From Candidatus Gastranaerophilales bacterium (GTDB taxonomy: Bacteria; Cyanobacteriota; Vampirovibrionia; Gastranaerophilales; Gastranaerophilaceae): 57,444 nt of DNA. The notes under the pieces were generated by a model. It did no database searches. It was not told the origin of the DNA and worked only from the letters and a program-made list of their open reading frames with translations. The stretch spans positions 1 to 57,444 of the forward strand of contig CANQMP010000011.1 in assembly GCA_947624975.1 (NCBI GenBank), in the 5' to 3' direction. A program made the position numbers and the translations under genes. Positions 7,339 through 15,786 of this stretch are shown in pieces. Position 1 is the stretch's first letter. Each line of letters opens with the position of its first letter.

Positions 7339-8143
7339 TTTTTTTGTGGGATTTGTTATTTTCAAAAATTATTTTTAGTATGTCATGTGATATCAGACTG
7401 TTTATTCTAAAACTTTCTAAAGTGCGGCATTTCCTTAATTCGCCAGCCCAATTTCCGTTTTCGTTTATTTTTTGAAAATCTTTAAAATAGTTTGAATTAT
7501 TGATTACCCTCACAAGTTTTGATTTCCCGTTATAAAAAAATTTATCTTCAGATTCATTAATGATTACAATTTTGTAATTAACAACATTTAAAGAATTTAT
7601 ACTGTTAATCAAATTATCTGTCTGAACTTCATTTATTTTAGATGCCGTCATTAAAAATATTTTTTTGATATGTGGGTTTTCTGCATAGGTGTAAAAATTT
7701 TTTATGCGATTATTGTACCTTTTAATAAACTCGCTTTTTGTCAGTTTTTTGTCGTGATTAAAAACGGCGTTTATATTGTTGTTGACATAATATTTTTTCT
7801 CCTCATCATAAGTTAATCCCTCATAAAATTTATCAAACCTATTCCCTATTAACCGTGTGACAGCATCCGTGTCATAAAAAAAGCCTAAATCAAACGGACA
7901 GCTTAATTCACCTTTGCGCTTTTTAGGTTTTAAATTATTGAATGTACATATACATCTTGGAAGGCAATATGAACCGATCGGGATAATTTTGTATTTTTTG
8001 TAATAAAATGTTAATCTTATTTTAATGAACAGTCTGAATAAAATTATCAAAAACTGATAAATAATGCCGTAAAAATCGGATAATTCAAAATTAATTCTAA
8101 AAAAATAAAAATCCAGGTAGCACTTCTTGGTTTTACTTGTCAT
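7301..8143 (-). CDS. DUF1796-like putative papain-like cysteine peptidase
   Basis: The 280-residue protein contains IGSYCLPRC near residue 57, CPFDLGFFYD near 83 and a FNHDKK motif near 128, matching the pattern of DUF1796 (proposed Cys-His papain-like fold, often near glycan or capsule genes). The N-terminal 45 residues are hydrophobic/aromatic and may be membrane-associated. The last 13 or so residues (TAVTGIEPVSTE) are the antisense translation of tRNA-Glu, so the natural stop codon seems to have been lost. It is more AT-rich than its neighbours, and the ATG lies 5 nt after a TATACT box. Horizontal acquisition next to a tRNA is likely. Biochemical activity in this family is unproven. Confidence 0.7.
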   Translation of the reverse strand: MTSKTKKCYLDFYFFRINFELSDFYGIIYQFLIILFRLFIKIRLTFYYKKYKIIPIGSYCLPRCICTFNNLKPKKRKGELSCPFDLGFFYDTDAVTRLIGNRFDKFYEGLTYDEEKKYYVNNNINAVFNHDKKLTKSEFIKRYNNRIKNFYTYAENPHIKKIFLMTASKINEVQTDNLINSINSLNVVNYKIVIINESEDKFFYNGKSKLVRVINNSNYFKDFQKINENGNWAGELRKCRTLESFRINSLISHDILKIIFENNKSHKKTAVTGIEPVSTE

Positions 8144-8262
8144 TTTAGTATAATTTCATCCTTTTAACTCTTAAAAATCAATTTACATAAACGGATTAAT
8201 GAAAGATTTGAATACATAGTAACATGAAAAGGGAATACATGTATATCTATTTAATTAATTGT

Positions 8263-8277
8263 AACATATATATAGTT
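8263..8277. promoter_or_regulatory. Possible operator of the XRE gene at 8327
   Basis: An imperfect dyad, AACATATATATAGTT, lies in the 183-bp divergent spacer 50 bp before the XRE start. Low-complexity AT sequence makes this weak evidence. Confidence 0.25.
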
Positions 8278-8326
8278 AATAATTTATCGAATGTATATTA
8301 ATTTTATATTGAATAGCGGGGTATTT

Positions 8327-8683
8327 ATGACATATTGTGACAAGCAATTTATTGGAACGAAACTAAAACAATACAGAAAAAAGGCAGGATATACGCAAGA
8401 AAAATTATCCGAAAAGCTGGGGATCGCCGAGAAACATTACGGCAAACTTGAAAGAGGTGCTTTTGTCCCGAGCCTTCAAACATTTTTTAAAATAGTAGAA
8501 ACTTTAAATATTCCGCTTGCAGATTTTGGGATTAACGTCCAAAATTCGGATAATAAAGCCAGAGATAAAATTTTAAAAGAGATATATTCGTTATCAAATG
8601 ATGAAATAGAATTGTATTTAAAGTTAATTCAGGATATAAAGCAATATAGCAGCAGGAATAAATTAGGAGGTCGGATTTATTAA
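8327..8683 (+). CDS. XRE-family HTH regulator
   Basis: The protein has an HTH_3 domain at residues 8-63 (LKQYRKKAGYTQEKLSEKLG, then YGKLERGAFVPSLQTF) and a C-terminal helical part of about 50 residues that ends QYSSRNKLGGRIY. I start it at the ATG at 8327 (MTYCDKQF), which has a GCGGGG element 6 nt upstream; an in-frame ATG at 8291 would add 12 residues without ribosome binding site. It is divergent from the DUF1796-like gene and probably controls it. Both are unusually AT-rich and may have arrived together. Confidence 0.85.
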   Translation: MTYCDKQFIGTKLKQYRKKAGYTQEKLSEKLGIAEKHYGKLERGAFVPSLQTFFKIVETLNIPLADFGINVQNSDNKARDKILKEIYSLSNDEIELYLKLIQDIKQYSSRNKLGGRIY

Positions 8684-8690
8684 TCCGACC
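8669..8690. terminator. Hairpin between convergent XRE and cupin genes
   Basis: GGTCGGATT (8669-8677) pairs with AATCCGACC (8682-8690). It overlaps the XRE stop and lies 4 nt from the cupin stop. There is no T-run, so it may be a weak terminator or only an mRNA 3' hairpin. Confidence 0.45.
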
Positions 8691-8693
8691 GAC

Positions 8694-8999
8694 TTATATC
8701 TTTATAACAAAGAATTTACTGTCTTTTAGGGCGACGGCTTTGTGTTCTTTGTCTTTTTTGAACATGAGAATTTCACCTTTTTCAATTTTGAATTTTTCGG
8801 CATCGAAGTGAATTTCGATTTCTCCTTCAAGAACATACACGGCAGCGTCGCAAACGGATGTATGCGTGTCAATAATTTCGTTTTTCTTTAGTGCAATTAT
8901 ACTAAAACTACTTTCATTTCTTTCAAGAAGCATTTCTTTTTCAAAACTGCCCTCTTTCAATTCGACAATATCTTTTGCTTTTAATACGTTAAAAAACAT
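8694..8999 (-). CDS. Small cupin-domain protein
   Basis: The 101 residues make one cupin barrel. Motif 1 is degenerate (IDTHTSVCDAAVYVLEGEIEIHFD, written here as two pieces IDTHTSVCD and VYVLEGEIEIHF) and motif 2 is ILMFKKDKEHKAVAL. Only two of the usual His ligands are visible, so metal binding is uncertain. Such stand-alone cupins act as small-molecule sensors, isomerases or dioxygenases; no substrate can be given. A strong AAGGAGG Shine-Dalgarno precedes the ATG. A perfect 9-bp hairpin (8669-8690) overlaps the end of the convergent XRE gene. Confidence 0.78.
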   Translation of the reverse strand: MFFNVLKAKDIVELKEGSFEKEMLLERNESSFSIIALKKNEIIDTHTSVCDAAVYVLEGEIEIHFDAEKFKIEKGEILMFKKDKEHKAVALKDSKFFVIKI

Positions 9000-9044
9000 A
9001 GTTTTTCCCTCCTTATAAAAAAATTTAAAAACACTTTAAAAATT

Positions 9045-9073
9045 TTTACATCGGTAAATCGGTTTTTTATAAT
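9045..9073 (+). promoter_or_regulatory. dapF promoter
   Basis: TTTACA (9045-9050), a 17-bp spacer and TATAAT (9068-9073) match the sigma-70 consensus well and lie 23 nt before the dapF start. Confidence 0.7.
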
Positions 9074-9096
9074 ATAATATTAACGAGGGAAATATT

Positions 9097-9930
9097 ATGA
9101 AAAAAATTAAAATTACTAAAATGCAAGGGTGCGGAAATGATTTTGTCATAACTGATTATGATGAATATCAAAAAACAGGATTAAAAATGGCTGAATTTGC
9201 CCGAAAAATTTGTAACAGAAATTTTGGTGTAGGGGCAGACGGTTTGATTATTCCGAAACTCGATGAAGAAAATGCCGACATAGGCTGGTATTTCTTTAAC
9301 TCTGACGGTACAAGCGCTCAGATGTGCGGAAACGGTATGAGATGTTTTGCAAAATACGCTTACGATAAAAAACTCGTAAACAGTAAATCATTTAGCGTCC
9401 AAACACTCGCAGGAATAATAAAACCCGAACTTTTGGAAAACGGTCTTGTCAAAGTTAATATGGGAAAACCGATTTTTGAAGATAAAAAAATTCCGTTTTT
9501 CGGTGAAAGAAAAATTAATGTGCTTGACAGGGAATTTGAGATATTTCCCGTGTCTATGGGTAATCCGCATTGCGTAATTTTTACTGACGAAAATCCGATG
9601 GATTTGGCGGTGAAATACGGGCCGGAAATTGAAAAACACGAATATTTCCCCGAAAAAACGAATGTGGAATTTGTAAAAGTAAAATCAAGAATGGAAATAG
9701 ATATGCGTGTGTTTGAACGCGGCTGCGGAATTACTCTTGCCTGCGGAACAGGTGCTTGTGCAAGCGTTACGGCTTGTGTTTTAAATAACTTAACAGAAAA
9801 TAGAGCTAAAGTTAATCTTCTCGGAGGCCCTGTTTTTGTTGAATGGCAAGGTTCTTCGGATGATGTGCGGCAGGATATTTTCTTAATAGGTTCGGCAGAT
9901 TATGTCTTTTTTGCCGAATACATGTTGTAA
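9097..9930 (+). CDS. dapF: Diaminopimelate epimerase
   Basis: DapF converts LL- to meso-diaminopimelate for lysine and peptidoglycan synthesis, in the cytoplasm. At 277 residues it has family length. Both catalytic cysteines are present: C77 in MCGNGMRC and the second in LACGTGACASV near residue 216. The N-terminal MQGCGNDF and the central MGNPHCVIF are also diagnostic. GAGGG precedes the ATG. Two other lysine-branch genes, asd (13981) and dapB (16719), lie within 8 kb but on the other strand and in separate units. Confidence 0.98.
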   Translation: MKKIKITKMQGCGNDFVITDYDEYQKTGLKMAEFARKICNRNFGVGADGLIIPKLDEENADIGWYFFNSDGTSAQMCGNGMRCFAKYAYDKKLVNSKSFSVQTLAGIIKPELLENGLVKVNMGKPIFEDKKIPFFGERKINVLDREFEIFPVSMGNPHCVIFTDENPMDLAVKYGPEIEKHEYFPEKTNVEFVKVKSRMEIDMRVFERGCGITLACGTGACASVTACVLNNLTENRAKVNLLGGPVFVEWQGSSDDVRQDIFLIGSADYVFFAEYML

Positions 9931-9983
9931 AAAAAATTATTTCCATGATATGATTTATACATTAGAAATAGGAGAAATATTAA

Positions 9984-10280
9984 ATGAAAACTTACGAATT
10001 ATTAACTGTATTTAAACCGAATTTAGATGCAGAAGAAGTAGATAAAGCACTTGATTCATTTGCAAAAATCATTAAAGATTTTGGCGGAAAAGTCGAATCT
10101 ACAGACAAAACAGGCAGAAAAAAATTGGCTTACGAAATCCAAAATTTCAGGGACGGATTTTTTGTAACGACCGTTATGAATTTGCCTGAAGAAAGTGTTG
10201 CGGAATTCAAACGTCAATTAAGACTTAGCGACAACATTTTAAGAACAATGTTTTTGGAAGTATCAAAAGCGGGAGTGTAG
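9984..10280 (+). CDS. rpsF: 30S ribosomal protein bS6
   Basis: The 98-residue protein is a full bS6: MKTYELLTVFKPN at the start, the conserved GRKKLAYEI in the middle and LRLSDNILRTMFLEV at the end. It binds 16S rRNA with bS18 in the platform of the small subunit. It has an AGGAGA Shine-Dalgarno 8 nt before the ATG and heads the rpsF-ssb-rpsR operon, with ssb only 3 nt downstream. Confidence 0.98.
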   Translation: MKTYELLTVFKPNLDAEEVDKALDSFAKIIKDFGGKVESTDKTGRKKLAYEIQNFRDGFFVTTVMNLPEESVAEFKRQLRLSDNILRTMFLEVSKAGV

Positions 10281-10283
10281 ACT

Positions 10284-10673
10284 ATGAGTTTAGCAAAAGC
10301 TGTAGTAACCGGAACAGTATACAGAGCACCGGAAAAACGTTTTACTCAAAACAATATTGCGGTGTCCGCATTTATTCTTAATATCGGCGAACGAGAAGAA
10401 ACACTTTTAAGAGTCGTTTCAAAAAGAAATGTTCTGGATGAAGTTGTTTCGTCTTTGAAAAAAAATGACAGAGTTCTTGTAGAAGGCAGACTTCAGATTA
10501 CTATTGCCAAAATGGATGACGGTAATGAAAGAAAAATTTATGAAATTGATGCAAATACCGTCGAAAAAATGGGCAGTTCAAGTATTTCGGATTACGGAAC
10601 CGAAGAAATCGTTAAATTTGAATCGGCTGAAACGGCGGATGAACTTATTAACGAGGACGAAATTCCGTTTTAG
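10284..10673 (+). CDS. ssb: Single-stranded DNA-binding protein
   Basis: The first 100 residues form an SSB OB fold ([15 protein letters not shown] at the start, VLVEGRLQI near residue 70). The protein ends in the acidic tip DEIPF, which binds partner proteins such as PriA. At 129 residues the linker is short. It protects ssDNA in replication and repair. It sits between rpsF and rpsR, the classic bacterial arrangement, 3 nt after rpsF. Confidence 0.95.
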   Translation: MSLAKAVVTGTVYRAPEKRFTQNNIAVSAFILNIGEREETLLRVVSKRNVLDEVVSSLKKNDRVLVEGRLQITIAKMDDGNERKIYEIDANTVEKMGSSSISDYGTEEIVKFESAETADELINEDEIPF

Positions 10674-10705
10674 TAAACAAACAGGCTAGAAAGGCTAAAA
10701 AATCA

Positions 10706-10939
10706 ATGGCAAGACAAAACACAGACGAGAAGAAAAAACGTAAAAATTGCAGTCTTTGTGCGGATAAAGTTGAATCAATCGATTACAAAGATGCGGCAAA
10801 GTTAAAAAGATTTTTAACTGAAGCAGGCAAAATTATCCCCAGAAGAATTACGGGAAATTGTGCAAAGCACCAAAGAATGATTGCAACGGCAATTAAACGT
10901 GCAAGAGAAGCTGCAATTATAGATTATGTTTTTGACTAA
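10706..10939 (+). CDS. rpsR: 30S ribosomal protein bS18 (zinc-binding form)
   Basis: The 77 residues show the bS18 core ([25 protein letters not shown]). The N-terminal part keeps CSLC and the later NCAKHQ, a probable zinc site that defines the C+ form of bS18; many bacteria have lost it. It is the last gene of the rpsF operon, with a strong terminator 16 nt downstream. Confidence 0.97.
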   Translation: MARQNTDEKKKRKNCSLCADKVESIDYKDAAKLKRFLTEAGKIIPRRITGNCAKHQRMIATAIKRAREAAIIDYVFD

Positions 10940-10955
10940 TCTTTGCTTAAAAAAA

Positions 10956-10987
10956 AATAACCTGTCGGATGGCAGGTTATTTTTTTA
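10956..10987 (+). terminator. Intrinsic terminator of the rpsF operon
   Basis: AATAACCTG (10956-10964) pairs with CAGGTTATT (10973-10981), followed by a run of T. A preceding A-run means it may also serve the convergent fabZ operon. Confidence 0.88.
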
Positions 10988-10999
10988 TGTGTAAAAAAT

Positions 11000-11446
11000 C
11001 TATTTCAAAGCGAAAGTCATGTCGGCTTCAACGCAGACTTTTCCGTCGACTTTTCCGACACCGTGAGCTTTGCATATAGGGCCTTTGACCTTAACAAGTT
11101 CTACTTCCATATCAAATCTGTCGCCGGGTCTTACGATATTTTTAAACCTTACTCCGTCGACTCCCGCATAAAGTGTTAATTTACCTTCAAATTCAGGCAT
11201 GGTCATCAAAATCGGAGCTGAACACTGTGCCATAGCTTCAAGCTGTAAAACCCCGGGCATTATGGGATTATTCGGAAAATGTCCTTGGAAAAACGCTTCA
11301 TTCATTGTCATGTTTTTGTAGCCTTTTGCGTATTTACCCGGAACGCATTCCGTTATTCTGTCTACGAGTAAGAAAGGATAACGGTGAGGTATCATCTTCA
11401 TAATCTCCGTTACATCAAAGTTTAATACTTTAGTTTCTTCTGTCAT
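11000..11446 (-). CDS. fabZ: 3-hydroxyacyl-ACP dehydratase
   Basis: FabZ dehydrates 3-hydroxyacyl-ACP in fatty acid synthesis; its substrate is shared with lipid A synthesis. The 148 residues show the hot-dog fold motifs IPHRYPFLLVDR, the catalytic His in GHFPNNPIMPG and the catalytic Glu in LQLEAMAQ. It follows lpxC by 11 nt in the operon lpxD-lpxC-fabZ. In cyanobacteria lpxA usually comes next; here the operon ends at fabZ. Confidence 0.97.
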   Translation of the reverse strand: MTEETKVLNFDVTEIMKMIPHRYPFLLVDRITECVPGKYAKGYKNMTMNEAFFQGHFPNNPIMPGVLQLEAMAQCSAPILMTMPEFEGKLTLYAGVDGVRFKNIVRPGDRFDMEVELVKVKGPICKAHGVGKVDGKVCVEADMTFALK

Positions 11447-11457
11447 TTTTTCTCTCC

Positions 11458-12270
11458 TTATTTTTCGATTAACTTATCTTTCAAAAGTTTTGCTGTTTTA
11501 ATATGAACTGCATGACCTGCCTCTTTTACGAGAATTTGGCATTTAAGATTTAGCGGATTTACGCCTGTCAGGTAGAAATCTCCGATTAAGTCCAAAATTT
11601 TATGTTTAATCGGTTCGTTTTCAAAACGAGGGTCTGAGGTGTATCCATCATCTGTCAAGCCCAGAGTGTTTTCAATGGTAACTCCGTTTGCAAACCCGAG
11701 CATCTGATATTTTTTCAAATCTTTGTAAAACCCGAAAGTCCTTGCAGAAATTACTTCTTCTATATTTTTACGGTTGTATGCGGCCCATTTTCTTGTCAAA
11801 TCCGGATGATTATAGTTAACGGCGTAGGAAATATAGAATTCTTCCGAGGGTAGAACAACAAGGCTTGTTTTGCCGTTCAGGTAATAAACGGGTTCTGAAA
11901 CGGTGTAACATTTGGCTTTTTGGAACAAGTGTTTTTCAATGCCCGCTTTTTTAAAGAGTTCGACCCACTGTTTAGAGCTTCCGTCGAGTGCAGGAACTTC
12001 TTCTTCATCCATATAGATATCTATGCTGTCAATAGAGCAGAATGCCAATGCTGCTGTCAGGTGTTCCGTCAGCATAGCGGATGACTTTTTATTTCCTAAG
12101 ACTACGCAATGGTCTGTAGATAATACATTATCCAAACTTGCGTCGAAAGAATTACCTTTGACAAAATATCTTATTTTCCCTTCTTTTGACGGGCAAAATC
12201 TGACATTACAAGGTTTATTCTTCATCAAGCCGTTGCCGGATATTGAAATTTCTTTAAGAATTGTGGTCAT
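11458..12270 (-). CDS. lpxC: UDP-3-O-acyl-N-acetylglucosamine deacetylase
   Basis: LpxC is the zinc deacetylase that commits UDP-GlcNAc to lipid A. The zinc His of TEHL (H70) and the HKILDLIGDF motif (about 225-234, His and Asp ligands) are present, as is SARTFGF near 170. At 270 residues it is somewhat shorter than the E. coli enzyme (305) because of a shorter C-terminus. Its start overlaps the end of lpxD by 17 nt. It shows that the organism makes lipopolysaccharide. Confidence 0.96.
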   Translation of the reverse strand: MTTILKEISISGNGLMKNKPCNVRFCPSKEGKIRYFVKGNSFDASLDNVLSTDHCVVLGNKKSSAMLTEHLTAALAFCSIDSIDIYMDEEEVPALDGSSKQWVELFKKAGIEKHLFQKAKCYTVSEPVYYLNGKTSLVVLPSEEFYISYAVNYNHPDLTRKWAAYNRKNIEEVISARTFGFYKDLKKYQMLGFANGVTIENTLGLTDDGYTSDPRFENEPIKHKILDLIGDFYLTGVNPLNLKCQILVKEAGHAVHIKTAKLLKDKLIEK

Positions 12271-13357
12271 CGGTTATGCTGTCCTCAAATTCTTTCAACA
12301 TAGGCTCATATTTTCTGAATTTAGAAATAATTTCCTGAGCGTCTTTCAGAGTTTTAAGCTGTTTAATGAAATCTTTTCTCGGCATAGCTGGAATTCCCAC
12401 GACAATGGATTTTTCGGGGAATGATTTTGTAACCCCTGCTTTTGCCGTAATAATTGTATCCGAGCCGATTTCGATGTGGTCTGCGAGTCCTGCCTGACCT
12501 GCGATAACGACTCTGTCGCCGATTACGCAGCTTCCTGCAATACCTGCTTGTGAAACGATTAAACAGCCTTCACCGATTTTACAGTTATGTCCTATCATAA
12601 CCAAATCGTCGATTTTTGTATTATCTCCGACGGTTGTGTTTTCGATAGTTCCTCTGTCGATGGTTGTGTTTGCACCGATTTCCACGTTATTGCCTATAAC
12701 AACGGAACCGATAGACGGGATTTTGAATATTACCTGTTTTTTGTTTGCTTCTTTAATTTCGCCGTCTTTTCTTGCCTGTTCGATGTTGTCGGGGTTTTCG
12801 GTTACAAAGCTGAAACCGTCTGCACCTAAAGACACTCCGTGGTGAAGGATTACGTCATTTCCTACTTTAACTCTGTCACCGATGTTAACTCCTGCGTGGA
12901 ACAAGCAGTTTTTGCCTATTATTGCGGCATTTCCGATGTATGTGTTAGCAAGAATTTTTGTATTATCCCCTATAACTGCATTTTCGCAAATAACGACATT
13001 CGGACCGATTTGAACATTTTCGCCGAGTTTAACGCTTTCATGAACCGTTGCTGTCGGATGAACTCCTTTATTAACGTTTGGTGCGACGTAGAACATGTTT
13101 AAGAGTTTCATCATAGCGAGTCTTGGTCTTTCGACCTCGATAGTTGTCAGGTTAGGAATTTGAACTCCTAAAGGTACGAGTGCGGCTTTCGCGTTTGATT
13201 TTGCGAGGTTTGCGATTTCATCTTCGCCGAGAGCCAGTGCGAGGGTGTTTTCATCCGCAAGCAAAGGCGGTGCGATTTGCGAAATTTTGGTATCTTGAAC
13301 TTTTGTAAGCATACCGTCTGTGATATGTGTAATTTCCTCTAATGTAAATGTTGGCAT
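12254..13357 (-). CDS. lpxD: UDP-3-O-acylglucosamine N-acyltransferase
   Basis: LpxD adds the second acyl chain to the lipid A precursor. Residues 1-100 form the uridine-binding domain; about 105-330 is a left-handed beta-helix of hexapeptide repeats (IGPNVVICENAVIGDNTKI and so on) with the catalytic His in VILHHGVSLGADGFSF. I start it at 13357 (MPTFTLEEI), which has an AAGGAGT Shine-Dalgarno; the open frame continues upstream to 13465, but that stretch is a dispersed repeat. The coding region is first in lpxD-lpxC-fabZ. Confidence 0.95.
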   Translation of the reverse strand: MPTFTLEEITHITDGMLTKVQDTKISQIAPPLLADENTLALALGEDEIANLAKSNAKAALVPLGVQIPNLTTIEVERPRLAMMKLLNMFYVAPNVNKGVHPTATVHESVKLGENVQIGPNVVICENAVIGDNTKILANTYIGNAAIIGKNCLFHAGVNIGDRVKVGNDVILHHGVSLGADGFSFVTENPDNIEQARKDGEIKEANKKQVIFKIPSIGSVVIGNNVEIGANTTIDRGTIENTTVGDNTKIDDLVMIGHNCKIGEGCLIVSQAGIAGSCVIGDRVVIAGQAGLADHIEIGSDTIITAKAGVTKSFPEKSIVVGIPAMPRKDFIKQLKTLKDAQEIISKFRKYEPMLKEFEDSITDDHNS

Positions 13358-13417
13358 GTTTTTGTTACTCCTTATTTTTTTTATGATTGTGTAATTTTCA
13401 ATGGTGTCTTTTAAACT

Positions 13418-13473
13418 GTCATTGCGAGCGTATGCTCGTAAGACAAAAGTCTTTTCACTTTTCACTTCTCACT
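13418..13473. repeat. Dispersed REP-like repeat
   Basis: Starts with GTCATTGCGAG, includes two small hairpins (GAGC-gtat-GCTC and AGAC-aaaa-GTCT), and ends with the purine/pyrimidine tract TTCACTTTTCACTTCTCAC. Related pieces recur near 55640, 55780 and 57110. It supplies the stop codon of rfaE2 and fills the rfaE2-lpxD gap. Confidence 0.7.
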
Positions 13474-13922
13474 TTATTAATTATCCCAGTTGTTGATTTC
13501 CCTTTCACAAAGTCTATAAACTCGACCCTTGTATTATTTTTCCTCATAATATCCGCTTCGGGCAAGGTTTCCATCGTGTAATCCGCTCCTTTTGTATAAA
13601 CATCAGGTTTCATTTCGTCTAAAAGATTTTTAGGACTGTCCTCATCAAATAATACCACATAATCAACACATCTCAAAGCACTTAATATTTCCGCACGATC
13701 GTTTTCGTTGTTTATCGGTCTGGAAGGCCCTTTGATAGATTTTACCGACTTGTCCGAATTTAACAATATAATTGAAACATCAGCAAAACTTTTGGTTTTT
13801 TCAAGATAACGTACATGCCCGACATGCAGAATGTCAAAACAGCCGTTCGTCGCAACAACGGTCTTGCCCTCACTGTGGATTTTGTCAACTAAAGCCCTAA
13901 TCTCGTTTCTGTCAATTAACAT
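13455..13922 (-). CDS. rfaE2: D-glycero-beta-D-manno-heptose 1-phosphate adenylyltransferase (HldE C-terminal type)
   Basis: This 155-residue nucleotidyltransferase activates heptose-1-phosphate with ATP to give ADP-heptose for the LPS inner core. The nucleotide motif is GCFDILHVGHVRYLE (HxGH type) near residue 28, with the late motif STTGIINKV. It is the stand-alone second domain of HldE; the kinase half is not in the window. The final residues (VRSEK) and the TGA are encoded within a dispersed repeat, so the natural C-terminus has probably been replaced. It precedes lpxD with a 97-bp gap. Confidence 0.92.
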   Translation of the reverse strand: MLIDRNEIRALVDKIHSEGKTVVATNGCFDILHVGHVRYLEKTKSFADVSIILLNSDKSVKSIKGPSRPINNENDRAEILSALRCVDYVVLFDEDSPKNLLDEMKPDVYTKGADYTMETLPEADIMRKNNTRVEFIDFVKGKSTTGIINKVRSEK

Positions 13923-13980
13923 ACAATTAATGATAACAAAAAAGGCTTAAAAAAGTAATAAAAAGTTACCTTTTGTTAAG

Positions 13981-14997
13981 CTAATACAAACCCTTTTCAA
14001 TAACCTTTTGACAAATTCTCACGGTATTTAAAGCTGCACCTATTCTGAGATTGTCAGCCACACACCACAAGGAAATCCCGTTTTCAAACGCAAGGTTCTT
14101 TCTTATACGTCCCGCAAATACGGGGTTTACTCCCGATGCGTCACGTGTTGTAGGGTATTCGTAATTTTCGGGGTTGTCGATAACTTTTACCCCGTAAGAA
14201 TTTTTAAGAATTTCTCTGACCTCATCGGGAGTAATTTTTTCTTCAAATTCGATATCAACAGCCTCAGAATGCCCGTTAAACACGGGAACTCGTGCCGCCG
14301 TGCAAGAAATCGGCAAATCATCAGGCAAATGAAGAATTTTTTTCGTTTCGTTAACGACTTTCATTTCCTCTTTTGTGTAACCGTTTTCGCAAAATACGTC
14401 TATTTGCGGAATAACATTGAACGAAATCGGTTTTTTGAAACATTTATTTTCAAATTTTTCACCCCCAAGATTTGCATTTGTGTCGTCACGAAGTTCGTTT
14501 ATTGCAGCGAGTCCCGCACCCGATACCGCCTGATAGGTTGATACAATAAGCCTTTTTATTTTCGCTTTGTCGTGCAAAGGTTTTAAAACAAGCATTAATT
14601 GCGATGTTGAACAGTTCGGATTTGCGATAATTCCTTTGTGTTTCTCCAAATCATTATCGTTAACCCCCGCAATTACAAGCGGAACATCTTTTTCCATCCT
14701 GAACGCAGAAGAATTGTCTATCAAAACTCCGCCACGTTTAACAATTTCAGGTGCAAACTTTTGAGAAGTCGAACCGCCTGCGGATGCAAGCACAATATTA
14801 ACCCCGTCAAAACTTTCGGGTTTTGCTTCTTCAACCGTATAAGTTCTGCCTTGAAATTCGTATTTTGTACCTGCCGATTTCGCACTTGAAAGGAATTTAA
14901 TCTCCTCAAACTCAATTTTCAATTCATCGACAATTTTTGTAATTTCTCTGCCGACAACACCTGTTGCCCCGAGAACTGCTATTTTTGGCTTTTTCAT
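13981..14997 (-). CDS. asd: Aspartate-semialdehyde dehydrogenase
   Basis: Asd reduces aspartyl-4-phosphate to the semialdehyde for lysine, methionine and threonine. The 338 residues contain the NADP loop GATGVVGRE (10-18), the catalytic Cys C129 in NPNCSTSQ and the GAGLAAINEL region near 165. The length is typical. It is monocistronic, with a CTCC/GGAG element before the ATG. Together with dapB and dapF it covers part of the diaminopimelate branch. Confidence 0.97.
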   Translation of the reverse strand: MKKPKIAVLGATGVVGREITKIVDELKIEFEEIKFLSSAKSAGTKYEFQGRTYTVEEAKPESFDGVNIVLASAGGSTSQKFAPEIVKRGGVLIDNSSAFRMEKDVPLVIAGVNDNDLEKHKGIIANPNCSTSQLMLVLKPLHDKAKIKRLIVSTYQAVSGAGLAAINELRDDTNANLGGEKFENKCFKKPISFNVIPQIDVFCENGYTKEEMKVVNETKKILHLPDDLPISCTAARVPVFNGHSEAVDIEFEEKITPDEVREILKNSYGVKVIDNPENYEYPTTRDASGVNPVFAGRIRKNLAFENGISLWCVADNLRIGAALNTVRICQKVIEKGLY

Positions 14998-15072
14998 GAC
15001 TTCTCCTTTTGGAGAAAATTATATCATAAAAATTTGAATATTACATTTATCCCGATGTAAAGGACTTTAATA

Positions 15073-15768
15073 TTATTTACTAAATATTTTTTTAAAATAA
15101 TCCTTATCATTTAGTGCTTTATAAGTACAGTAGATACCGTTAAATTTTGAACGGCTTGTTTCATTGCAAAGGTTATCGTCGTTATTAAAGTCATTTTCTT
15201 TTTGATTTACATATTCATTGTATTCAAAAAGATTATTTTTTGCACCCAGCGGAATAAGTCTGCTGTCGTTTGTAATCTGAAATCCGAATAAATCTTTACC
15301 CGCAGTATTCGGTTGTTTGATTCCGTTAATATCTACGAAAATAAAGACACGATATTGAATTCCATTAGCATCAGGATTTTCAATATAAATTATAGTTCCG
15401 TCAGCCAGACGTAATGTCCCGTCGTCAAGTATATTTTTATAGAAATTCGCATTTCCCGCAAAATTTTTGTAAGTTGGCAAATCCGCATCATAAATTGCGC
15501 TCCCTGTATGTGCCTTTACAATTCTAAAATACTGTTGGAAAACCGGAGCAAATTTACCAGCGCTATAACTGCTTCCGTCTATATATCCGCCGTTATCTAT
15601 TTTCATAAGTTCAAATGCCTGACTGATAGTTGAATAAGCTTTGTCAAATCTCGTTTTCATTTCAACAGCACGATATTTATTAATCAATGTCGGGATGGTC
15701 AAAGCCGCAACGACACCGATTATTCCCAACGTGATTAAAATTTCCGCCATCGTAAAACCTTTTTTCAT
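15073..15768 (-). CDS. Prepilin-like protein (type IV pilin / T2SS pseudopilin family)
   Basis: The 231-residue protein begins MKKG followed by FTMAEILITL: Gly -1, Phe +1, Glu +5 and a hydrophobic helix to residue 30, so prepilin peptidase should cut after residue 4. The next segment (KTRFDKAYSTISQAFELMKIDNG) is shared with the other prepilin paralogs in the window; the rest is a diverged globular domain. The C-terminal FNGIYCTYK keeps a Cys that pairs plausibly with NLCNET. An AAGGAGG Shine-Dalgarno precedes the ATG. It is divergent from two HTH genes, as in the other pairs. Confidence 0.9.
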   Translation of the reverse strand: MKKGFTMAEILITLGIIGVVAALTIPTLINKYRAVEMKTRFDKAYSTISQAFELMKIDNGGYIDGSSYSAGKFAPVFQQYFRIVKAHTGSAIYDADLPTYKNFAGNANFYKNILDDGTLRLADGTIIYIENPDANGIQYRVFIFVDINGIKQPNTAGKDLFGFQITNDSRLIPLGAKNNLFEYNEYVNQKENDFNNDDNLCNETSRSKFNGIYCTYKALNDKDYFKKIFSK

Positions 15769-15786
15769 TAAAACCTCCTTAAATAT

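Noticed and set aside
13358..13465. 36-codon N-terminal extension of lpxD
   Set aside because: It lies in a dispersed repeat, lacks homology to LpxD, and the ATG at 13357 has a good Shine-Dalgarno.
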